Shown here in pieces: positions 57,224 through 64,000 of a stretch of 64,000 bases of DNA (the stretch's first letter is position 1; each line of letters starts with the position of its first letter). The stretch is from Diaphorobacter caeni (lineage in GTDB: Bacteria; Pseudomonadota; Gammaproteobacteria; Burkholderiales; Burkholderiaceae_C), in assembly GCF_015354245.1 (NCBI RefSeq), contig NZ_JADKYZ010000006.1, positions 360,776 through 424,775 on the forward strand, written 5' to 3'. The notes under the pieces are model-generated. The model ran no database searches and was not told where the DNA came from. It worked only from the letters and a program-made list of their open reading frames with translations. Both the position numbers and the translations under genes were made by a program.

Positions 57224-58111
57224 ATGGAGATGTACCAGCTGCGCGCCTACGTGACCGCCGCCACGCTCGGCAGCGTGACGCGCACGGCCGAGGCGCTGCA
57301 CGTGACGCAGCCCGCCATAACCGCGCAGATCAAGGCGCTCGAGGAGGAACTGGGCGTTGCGCTGTTCGACCGCAGGCCCGGTCGCATCAGCCTCACCCGC
57401 GCGGGCGAGTCGCTGCTCGCCGATGCGCAGAAAGTGCTCGACGCCGCAGGCCATCTGCAGGGCCGAGCGAAGGAGCTTCAGGGCGAGATCACCGGCCAGC
57501 TGGTGATTGGAACCAGCACCGATCCCGATTCGCTGCGCCTTGGGTCGCTGCTGCGCGCACTGGTCACCGCCTTGCCGCTTCTCGAAATCAAGACCCGCTA
57601 CGGCCTCGCGCAGGAACTCTGCGAGCAAGTGATGTCGGGCGCCATGCAGGGCGCCTTCTACATCGCCGCCAACATGCCGCGTGAACTCGAGGCGCTGGTC
57701 CTGCAGACGCGGCACTACCGCATCGTCGCCCCGGCAACCCTGCGCGCCGAGGTGCTCGGCGCGGGCTGGCGCGATCTGGCTCAGCTCCCATGGATCGCCA
57801 CGCCCGCACAGCACCACACCCAGCAGCTTCTGATGTCGCTGTTTGCCCGACAGGGGCTCGCCCCGCACCAGATCCTCGAAGCGGACACCATGGCCGCCGG
57901 TGAAAGCCTGGTGCGCGCCGGACTGGGGCTGACCCTGCTCCGAGAAGACAAGGCCATCGATCTTGCCGAAAAGAACGAACTCGTCATCTGGCCGCATGCA
58001 CGCGTGCCCGCGCAACTGGGGTTCATCTATGCCCGCTCGACTGAACACGAGCCGGCACTTGTTGCGACGTTGTCACAGCTCAGGCGGGTGTGGGGATTGT
58101 CGGACAGTTGA
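57224..58111 (+). CDS. LysR family transcriptional regulator
   Basis: A 295-aa regulator with the N-terminal winged helix (YQLRAYVTAATLGSVTRTAEALHVTQPAITAQIKALEEELGVALFDR) and a periplasmic-binding-like effector domain (about 90-290). It lies just downstream of the ABC importer on the same strand. It may regulate that operon or respond to the transported compound, which is inference from position. The ligand is unknown. Confidence 0.93.
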   Translation: MEMYQLRAYVTAATLGSVTRTAEALHVTQPAITAQIKALEEELGVALFDRRPGRISLTRAGESLLADAQKVLDAAGHLQGRAKELQGEITGQLVIGTSTDPDSLRLGSLLRALVTALPLLEIKTRYGLAQELCEQVMSGAMQGAFYIAANMPRELEALVLQTRHYRIVAPATLRAEVLGAGWRDLAQLPWIATPAQHHTQQLLMSLFARQGLAPHQILEADTMAAGESLVRAGLGLTLLREDKAIDLAEKNELVIWPHARVPAQLGFIYARSTEHEPALVATLSQLRRVWGLSDS

Positions 58112-58355
58112 GTGCCTGACCACGGTCGAGTGGCAAGGTTGAGCGGCTCGCGACGATTTTTCCAGGCGCTGAAGCTATTTTGTTCTCGCAACTAATGTGA
58201 TTTTTTGTATCCGATCTCCGAAGTGTTGAGCTCATTTGCTATCGTCTTGATTATTTCTATCGATGTTATTAATTCGATAACAATTGGTAATTAGCGGTGC
58301 CGTTTCCCGACTCGCCAATGCGCAACCCAAATGAGCAATCTGAGGAGATCAGTCA

Positions 58356-61169
58356 ATGTCCAGGACCTTTGTCGCCCATAGCCCGTTGGGCGAGCAACTG
58401 GAGTTCCGTTCGCTGGAAGGCAGCGAGCAGATTTCGCGGCTGTTTGAGTACCGCGTGCGGCTGATCAGCAAGAGCGCTTCGATTCCCGCCAAGAGCCTGC
58501 TCGGCAAGGACATGAGCATCGAGATCGATCTGACCACCGAATCCGCAGGCAGCGACAAGCGTTTTCTCTCGGGGCAGGTGACGCAGTTCACTTACATCGG
58601 GCGCGATGGAGATTACTTCAGTTACGAGGCGGTGCTGCGTCCGTGGTTGTGGCACGCGACGCGGCGCTCGGACTTCAAGATCTTCCAGTTCAAGACGGCG
58701 CCGCAGATCATCAAGGAGGTGCTGGGACCGTATGGCTTCAGCATTGATGACAAGCTCTCGGGCCATTACCGCAGCTGGGACTACATGGTGCAGTACGGAG
58801 AGACGGACTTCAATTTCGTTTCGCGCATCATGGAAATGGAGGGAATTTACTACTTCCACTCCCATCAGCAGGGCGGACACAAGCTGGTGCTCGCCGATGA
58901 CATCGGCGCGCATTCGCCGCTGCCCAACGGTCCGAGTTCGATTCCCTATTACCCAAGCGAGCGTGCTGCGCACATCCACGACGTGGACTTCATCGACGGC
59001 TGGAGCTATGCCGAGGACATCGCGTCCGGGCACTTCGCGGCCGACGACTACGACTTCGAGAAGCCCAAGGCCATTCTGGACACCAAGCAGCAGCAGCCTG
59101 CGGGCCACACAGGCGACAGCCGTGAGCTCTATGACTGGCCCGGCGGCTACACCGACACGGGCGACGGCGAGAACTACGCACGTGTGCGCATCGAGCAGCA
59201 AAAAATCCAGCGTGAAATCGCGCAAGGCGAGGGCAATGTGCGCAACATCGCGCCGGGTTACCTGTTCACGCTCACGCGCTACATCCGGGGCGATCAGAAC
59301 AAGGAATATCTGATCGAGTCGGCGTACTACCGGTTTGAAGAAAATGTGCGCCGAAGCGACGGTGCGGGTGGCTCAGGTTCATCCAAGCGCGCGGGCATTG
59401 ACAGCCCGACGACGTACCGCATCAGCTTCACCGTCGTGCCCAAGAGCGTGCCGTATCGCAGCCAGCGCACGACGCCCAAGCCACACACCACCGGCCCGCA
59501 GACGGCCGTCATCACCGGCCCGGCGGGCGAAGAAATCTACACCGACAAATATGGTCGCGTGAAGGTGCAGTTCCACTGGGATCGCTACGGCAGCATGGAC
59601 GAGAACTCCAGCTGCTGGATCCGCGTGAGCCAGACCTGGGCGGGCAGCAACTACGGCACGATGCACATCCCGCGCATCGGGCAGGAGGTGATTGTCGACT
59701 TCCTCAATGGCGACCCTGACTACCCCATCATCACCGGCCGCGTCTACAACGCCATGCAGATGCCGCCATGGGACCTGCCGGCCAACAAGACGCAGTCGGG
59801 CATCAAGACCCATTCGAGTCTGGGCGGTGCCGGCGGCGACGGCATGAAGGCCGAGGCCGGGGACTGCAATGCGCTGCGCTTCGAGGACAAGAAAGGCGAA
59901 GAACAACTCTGGCTGCATGCGCAGAAAGACCAGCTCACCGAGGTTGAGCATGACGAGGACAAATGGGTGGGCAATGACCGCCGCAAAGTCATCGACCGCG
60001 ACGAGTTCAATACCATTCACCGTGACCGCACCGAGATCGTTGACCGCAACGAGAAGATCAATGTGCATGGGTGGCGCACGGAGGAAGTGGATCTCGACGA
60101 GACCATCACCATCCACCAGAACCGCAAGGAGCGCGTGGATCACAACGAGACCATCTCGATCGGCGACAACCGCACCGAGGACGTCGGCAAGAACGAGACG
60201 ATCGACATCGGTCTGAACAAGAAGGAGACCATCGGCATCACCTACATGGAGAACACCGGCATCGCCAAGATGATGAACATCGGCCTGGCCTACAGCCGCA
60301 ATGTGGGCTTGGCGATGAACTCTCTTGTGGGCCTGATGCAGGCCAGCCAGGTGGGCATGACCAAGAGCCTGATGGTGGGCCAGACCTACACGGCGACCAT
60401 CGGCAAGAAGGTTGAACTCAAGGTGGGCGAGCGCAAGACCGAAGAGGTGGGCAAGGTCTCGGTGCACACCGTGGGAGACCACTTCGAGCTGGTCTGCGGC
60501 AAGGCCAAGATCGTGCTCAAGAGCGATGGCGGGATTTACCTCAAGGGCGCGCACATCGAGCTGCAGGCTGAGAGCGAGCTCAATGGCGACGCGGGCATGG
60601 TTCAGTGGAACTGCGGCGCCAGCAAGGCCCCACCGGCCGCACCCAAGGAAGACGGCAAGGAAGAGGGGGGCGACGGAGCCGGTGACGGCTCGGGCGGCGG
60701 AGACGGCGCGGCCGCAGGTGCCCCTGGCGGAGCGGGCGGCCCACCCGGCGGTAATTCTTTCGTTGCTTCTGACACTGGCGGCGGTGGACTCGGAGGCATG
60801 GGCGGAATGGGCGGCATGGGAGGCCTTGGTGGAATGATGGGCGGTGCGGGCGGCGGCCTTGGTGGGCTGGGCGGATTGGCTGGCGCAGTCGGTGGTCTCA
60901 TGGGTGGTAGCGCAGGAGGAGGTCTCGGCGGCATCGCCGGAGCCGTGGGCGGAATGCTCGGCGGCGGCAACTCGACCATCGGCGGAGCCTTGAGCGCCGC
61001 AGGCAAAGTCGCCGGACTCGCCAACTCCATGGGCGCAGGCAAGGGCAAGCTCGGCGCGGTCAGTGGGGCCTTGAACATGGCTGGCGGGCTGCTGGGCGGA
61101 GCGTCATCGTCATCACCAGCCTCGATGGGCACGCCCAAAACCAGCGTGCCGATCATGCCGACATTTTGA
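58356..61169 (+). CDS. vgrG: Type VI secretion system tip protein VgrG with glycine-rich tail
   Basis: Spike of the type VI secretion apparatus, 937 aa. The gp27-like base (about 1-380) starts FVAHSPLGEQLEFRSLEGSEQISRLFEYRV. The gp5-like OB domain (about 386-475) holds DKYGRVKVQFHWDRYGSMDENSSCWIRVSQTWAG and IPRIGQEVIVDFLNGDPDYPIITGRVYN. A beta-helix with recurring D-x-x-E-x-I/V units spans about 535-735. The last 180 residues are a Gly/Ala/Met-rich extension (GGMGGMGGMGG repeats) absent from ordinary VgrGs; it may be an adaptor or effector-loading region. The PAAR-Rhs gene follows after 94 bp. No other T6SS gene is in the window. Confidence 0.93.
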   Translation: MSRTFVAHSPLGEQLEFRSLEGSEQISRLFEYRVRLISKSASIPAKSLLGKDMSIEIDLTTESAGSDKRFLSGQVTQFTYIGRDGDYFSYEAVLRPWLWHATRRSDFKIFQFKTAPQIIKEVLGPYGFSIDDKLSGHYRSWDYMVQYGETDFNFVSRIMEMEGIYYFHSHQQGGHKLVLADDIGAHSPLPNGPSSIPYYPSERAAHIHDVDFIDGWSYAEDIASGHFAADDYDFEKPKAILDTKQQQPAGHTGDSRELYDWPGGYTDTGDGENYARVRIEQQKIQREIAQGEGNVRNIAPGYLFTLTRYIRGDQNKEYLIESAYYRFEENVRRSDGAGGSGSSKRAGIDSPTTYRISFTVVPKSVPYRSQRTTPKPHTTGPQTAVITGPAGEEIYTDKYGRVKVQFHWDRYGSMDENSSCWIRVSQTWAGSNYGTMHIPRIGQEVIVDFLNGDPDYPIITGRVYNAMQMPPWDLPANKTQSGIKTHSSLGGAGGDGMKAEAGDCNALRFEDKKGEEQLWLHAQKDQLTEVEHDEDKWVGNDRRKVIDRDEFNTIHRDRTEIVDRNEKINVHGWRTEEVDLDETITIHQNRKERVDHNETISIGDNRTEDVGKNETIDIGLNKKETIGITYMENTGIAKMMNIGLAYSRNVGLAMNSLVGLMQASQVGMTKSLMVGQTYTATIGKKVELKVGERKTEEVGKVSVHTVGDHFELVCGKAKIVLKSDGGIYLKGAHIELQAESELNGDAGMVQWNCGASKAPPAAPKEDGKEEGGDGAGDGSGGGDGAAAGAPGGAGGPPGGNSFVASDTGGGGLGGMGGMGGMGGLGGMMGGAGGGLGGLGGLAGAVGGLMGGSAGGGLGGIAGAVGGMLGGGNSTIGGALSAAGKVAGLANSMGAGKGKLGAVSGALNMAGGLLGGASSSSPASMGTPKTSVPIMPTF

Positions 61170-61184
61170 GCTTTGGCGACGATG

Positions 61185-61209
61185 GCTGCGCGAAACCGTT
61201 TCGCGCAGC
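61185..61209. other. Perfect hairpin between vgrG and rhs
   Basis: GCTGCGCGAAA (61185-61195), loop CCG, then the exact complement (61199-61209), an 11-bp stem 16 bp after the vgrG stop. There is no T-run after it, so it is not a classical terminator; it could be an mRNA stability or processing element. Confidence 0.55.
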
Positions 61210-61263
61210 ATGCCTTTGGCCACCCATTGGCTTCTTTAGAAAAACATCAGGGAGAACTCATCC

Positions 61264-63903
61264 ATGACAGGTTTGCCAGCAGCGCGCCAGACGGACATGA
61301 CGCTCAAGGGCGGTCCGATCATCCAAGGCTCGCGCACGGTGCTCATCGGCTCGCAGGGCGGCATCGCGTGCTCCACTTGCCCGGGCGGCGTCAAGGTCTC
61401 CAATCCGGTCAACCCCATGCTCGGTGCCAAGGTGCAAGACGGCGAAGTTGACCTTGCCTTGCCCGGAGCCATGCCGTTCGTGGTCTCGCGCGACTACTCC
61501 AGCTACCAGACCGACACCCCGGCCCCGGTCGGACTGCTCGGCCCCGGCTGGTGGTTGCCCTCCGAGGTCAGCCTGCTCCAAACAGACGAACTGCTCACCC
61601 TGAACGACGGCAAAGGCCGCAGCATCCGCTTCGAACCCCTCGAGCCCGGTCAGGCCACCTACAGCCGTAGCGAAAACCTATGGATCGTTCGCGGCGGACT
61701 CGAGCGCTTGAACGACATCCCCGAACTGCCGATGGCCAAGCTCGATCTGGCCTGGCAAGGTCTGCATGCGGACGACAGGCGCAACACCAGCATGTTCTTC
61801 GTCACCAACAACGTGCTGGGCCCATGGTGGATTCTGGGTGCGCAGCCTCCGCAGGGTGAGGTCACCGGCAAGCGATTGCGCCTGCTGGGAATGAACGACC
61901 GCTTCGGCCACACACAACGCCTCGGTCGCAACAGTGATGGCCTCATCGTCGCAGTGGAAGACGGCACCGGCCGCAGATACCGCCTCGAACACAAGAGCTT
62001 CCCGCTCATCGCCAATGAAGGCGTGCACGGCTGGGGCGCAGACAACGGCATGCGCCTCACAGCCGTTCATCTCACCCACGACCCGCATTGGCCGGAGCCG
62101 TTGACCGAGCCGCTGGTGCGTTATGAATACAGCGTGCGCGGTGAACTCATTGCGGTATACGGCCGCGATGGCAGCCAGCAGCGACGCTTCCAGTATCACC
62201 CGAAGATGCTGGGGCGCATGACGGCACTGGCCTATCCGGGGCGACCACCGGTGAGCTATGTCTACAACGAGCAGGGCAAGGTGATCGAGCTGAATCACCC
62301 GGGTGCCCTGTCTTACCATTTTGATTACGCCGAGGACGCCACCACCGTCACCGACAGTCTGGGCCGCACCCGCGTGTACCACTTCAAGGGCGAAGCGGGC
62401 TTGCGCCGTGTGGCCAAACTCCAGCATGCCGATGGCAGCATCACGCAAAGCCGCTTTGACGACAGCGGTCGTCAGCTCGCCAGCATTGATGCACTTGGGC
62501 GCGAAACCCGCTACGAGCTCGACATCTCCACCGGCTCATTGCAATCCATCACCCAGCCCGATGGCATGCAGATCCAGTTCGACTACAACATGCAAGGCCA
62601 GATCGCCTTCACGACGCGGGAGAACGGGGCAATGGACTCCTATGCCTATGACGAACTGGGTCGATTGGCAAGCGTCACCGATGCACTTGGCCACATCACG
62701 CGCTACCACTATGCCGACGCAGGGAGTGAGCAGCCTGAGCGCATCGTCGACGCCCGTGGAGGCACCAAACACCTCACATGGAGCGCGGCAGATCAGCTCA
62801 CCAGCTACACGGATTGCTCGGGAAGCGTCACCCGCTACCGCCATGACCGCTGGGGTCAACCGATTGAGACCCGAGGCGAGGAAGGCTCGTTCAGTTACAG
62901 CCGTTACGACCCGCGCGGACGCCTCGCCGCCAGCACCAACGCGCTCAACCAGACGACGACCTACGACTACGACGAGGCGGGCGACGTCATTCGCATCACC
63001 GGGCCGGACGGCAACAGCGTACGATTTGAGCGCGACGCGCAAGGCCAAACCAAGGTCTATCACTACGGCGGCTATTCCCAGCGCTTTGACTACGACGAGG
63101 CGGCACGCCTCGTGCGCCTGACCAACGAGAATGGCGCGCATACCACCTTTGACTACGACGTCATGGACAGGCTTATCAAACAGGTGAATTTCGACGGGCG
63201 CATCCAGCAATACACATTCAATGCCGCAGGCGAGTTGCTGCAGAGCGACGACGAAGGCCCCATCAGCCACCACCACTACGACAAGGGCGGCCGATTGCTC
63301 CAGCGGCAGATCGGCCAAGCCAGCGAAAGCGAGCAAGCGTTCACCGAACATTTCCTCTACGGCAAGGGCGGCCAGCTCACCAAGGCCTGGCATCGGACTG
63401 AACTCGGCAACAACCTCATCGCCGCAGAATTCGAACACGACCTCCTGGGCCGCATCACCCGTGAAACCCAGAGCATCACCGGCCCCAATGGTGAAGCCAT
63501 CTGGAGCTACGGCGTTGATCGCAGCTTCAACGAACTGGGCATCGAATCCCAGACCATATACGAAGGCCTGCCCGCCATCACCTGGCAAACCTATGGCTCG
63601 GGCCATCTGCACGGCGTGATGCTCGACGGTCGTAGCCTCATTGACTTCGAACGCGACAAGCTGCACCGGGAAACCAAGCGCCAGTTCGGTTCCGTGGAAA
63701 CCATTCGCACCTACGATCCGCTGTCACGCGTCGACCTCCTGGAAACCCACAGCCCGCGTATCGGGGAAGACCAAGCGTTTAAACGACAGCATCATTACGA
63801 CGTGGCAGGGCAGCTCATCCAGATCGATACCGCCCAAGGGCAACACCGTTACGGCTACGACAAGGCAGGCCGCCTTAGAGCGGCTAACACAACTTCAATT
63901 TGA
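61264..63903 (+). CDS. PAAR-Rhs protein, truncated by an insertion sequence
   Basis: Predicted T6SS-delivered Rhs polymorphic toxin shell. The N-terminus (about 1-45) is a PAAR-like domain, LPAARQTDMTLKGGPIIQGSRTVLIGSQGG, that caps VgrG. From about 60 onward come Rhs/YD repeats in large number (YDELGRLASVTDALGHITRYHY, YDEAGDVIRITGPDGNSVRFERDAQG, YDKAGRL). The frame stops at 879 aa, whereas complete Rhs proteins usually exceed 1,200 aa and end in a conserved core followed by a variable toxin. The last eight residues appear to be encoded by the end of the adjacent IS. The toxin part is missing here, so this copy is probably inactive as an effector. The ATG at 61264 follows a GGGAGAA ribosome site. 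Confidence 0.88.
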   Translation: MTGLPAARQTDMTLKGGPIIQGSRTVLIGSQGGIACSTCPGGVKVSNPVNPMLGAKVQDGEVDLALPGAMPFVVSRDYSSYQTDTPAPVGLLGPGWWLPSEVSLLQTDELLTLNDGKGRSIRFEPLEPGQATYSRSENLWIVRGGLERLNDIPELPMAKLDLAWQGLHADDRRNTSMFFVTNNVLGPWWILGAQPPQGEVTGKRLRLLGMNDRFGHTQRLGRNSDGLIVAVEDGTGRRYRLEHKSFPLIANEGVHGWGADNGMRLTAVHLTHDPHWPEPLTEPLVRYEYSVRGELIAVYGRDGSQQRRFQYHPKMLGRMTALAYPGRPPVSYVYNEQGKVIELNHPGALSYHFDYAEDATTVTDSLGRTRVYHFKGEAGLRRVAKLQHADGSITQSRFDDSGRQLASIDALGRETRYELDISTGSLQSITQPDGMQIQFDYNMQGQIAFTTRENGAMDSYAYDELGRLASVTDALGHITRYHYADAGSEQPERIVDARGGTKHLTWSAADQLTSYTDCSGSVTRYRHDRWGQPIETRGEEGSFSYSRYDPRGRLAASTNALNQTTTYDYDEAGDVIRITGPDGNSVRFERDAQGQTKVYHYGGYSQRFDYDEAARLVRLTNENGAHTTFDYDVMDRLIKQVNFDGRIQQYTFNAAGELLQSDDEGPISHHHYDKGGRLLQRQIGQASESEQAFTEHFLYGKGGQLTKAWHRTELGNNLIAAEFEHDLLGRITRETQSITGPNGEAIWSYGVDRSFNELGIESQTIYEGLPAITWQTYGSGHLHGVMLDGRSLIDFERDKLHRETKRQFGSVETIRTYDPLSRVDLLETHSPRIGEDQAFKRQHHYDVAGQLIQIDTAQGQHRYGYDKAGRLRAANTTSI

Positions 63904-64000
63904 GGGCTCCAAAAGCATTTATGCTTCACAGTCTCATGTCCCGAGCCCCCATCAGCAAAGAGTTGTGGCAACAACTGCAACCCCTCATTCCCCCGTTCAT
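63878..64000 (+). mobile_element. Insertion sequence, IS5-family-like, left end (partial)
   Basis: The Rhs repeat coding sequence breaks off near 63877. The following bases, GAGCGGCTAACACAAC onward, look like an IS terminus leading into a transposase gene. The target duplication and the right end lie outside the window. The left boundary is an estimate to within about 10 bp. Confidence 0.6.
63921..64000 (+). CDS. IS5-family-like transposase, N-terminal fragment
   Basis: The frame from the ATG at 63921 (a second ATG at 63936) runs off the window edge. The readable N-terminus contains MSRAPISKELWQQLQPLIPP, typical of the short helical N-terminal domain (DUF4096) of IS5-family transposases. Only 26 codons are visible, so subgroup and integrity cannot be judged. 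Confidence 0.65.
   Translation, partial: MLHSLMSRAPISKELWQQLQPLIPPF

Overview
The window is a GC-rich stretch of bacterial chromosome, most likely from a member of the Comamonadaceae (Betaproteobacteria, Burkholderiales). This rests on recognised protein families, on gene order (rho-trxA; dnaX-ybaB-recR; ECF sigma-DUF3619-DUF3106-RDD followed by ilvB-ilvH-ilvC-leuA) and on uniform high-GC codon use. No database search was possible, so the genus is left open. Most of the window is ordinary core genome. The accessory part is the right end.

Layout. 0-4 kb: an NtrC-type response regulator, an MFS transporter and type I pantothenate kinase. 4.3-6.3 kb: a two-gene RNA repair unit (ATP-dependent RNA ligase plus HD-phosphatase/P-loop kinase). 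6.4-8.3 kb: rho and trxA. 8.5-14.5 kb: an AddB/AddA-type helicase-nuclease pair. 14.6-20.8 kb: a flavoprotein, a secreted protein gene broken by an amber codon, the SRP RNA on the minus strand, dnaX (with an A9 slippery run), ybaB, recR and a MAPEG protein. 21-26 kb: a solute-binding protein, a MITE-like inverted repeat, mltD, gloB, a methyltransferase, rnhA and a thioredoxin. 26.4-30.1 kb (minus): molybdenum cofactor genes moaA-mobA-GNAT-moeA, facing a PilJ/NarX-type sensor-domain protein. 31-41.7 kb: DUF2889, Mpo1-like protein, ppa, cheW, a COG3146 acyltransferase-like protein, nadE, glnB, a LOG protein, dgkA and an ECF sigma operon. 42-47.6 kb: ilvB, ilvH, ilvC and leuA, the last behind a leucine-rich leader peptide and attenuator. 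47.7-58.1 kb: a PBP7-type endopeptidase, an IclR regulator, nadA-nadB, and an ABC importer with its LysR regulator. 58.3-64 kb: a type VI secretion VgrG with a glycine-rich tail and a PAAR-Rhs gene cut short by an IS5-family-like insertion that runs off the window.

The main points of interest are the RNA ligase/HD-Pnk operon; two 137-bp structured repeats downstream of ppa and ilvC whose stems show compensatory base changes; a complete leucine attenuator before leuA; the dnaX A9 run with stop codons in both shifted frames; a mobA gene without any ATG, GTG or TTG start able to include its nucleotide-binding motif; and the IS-truncated Rhs gene.
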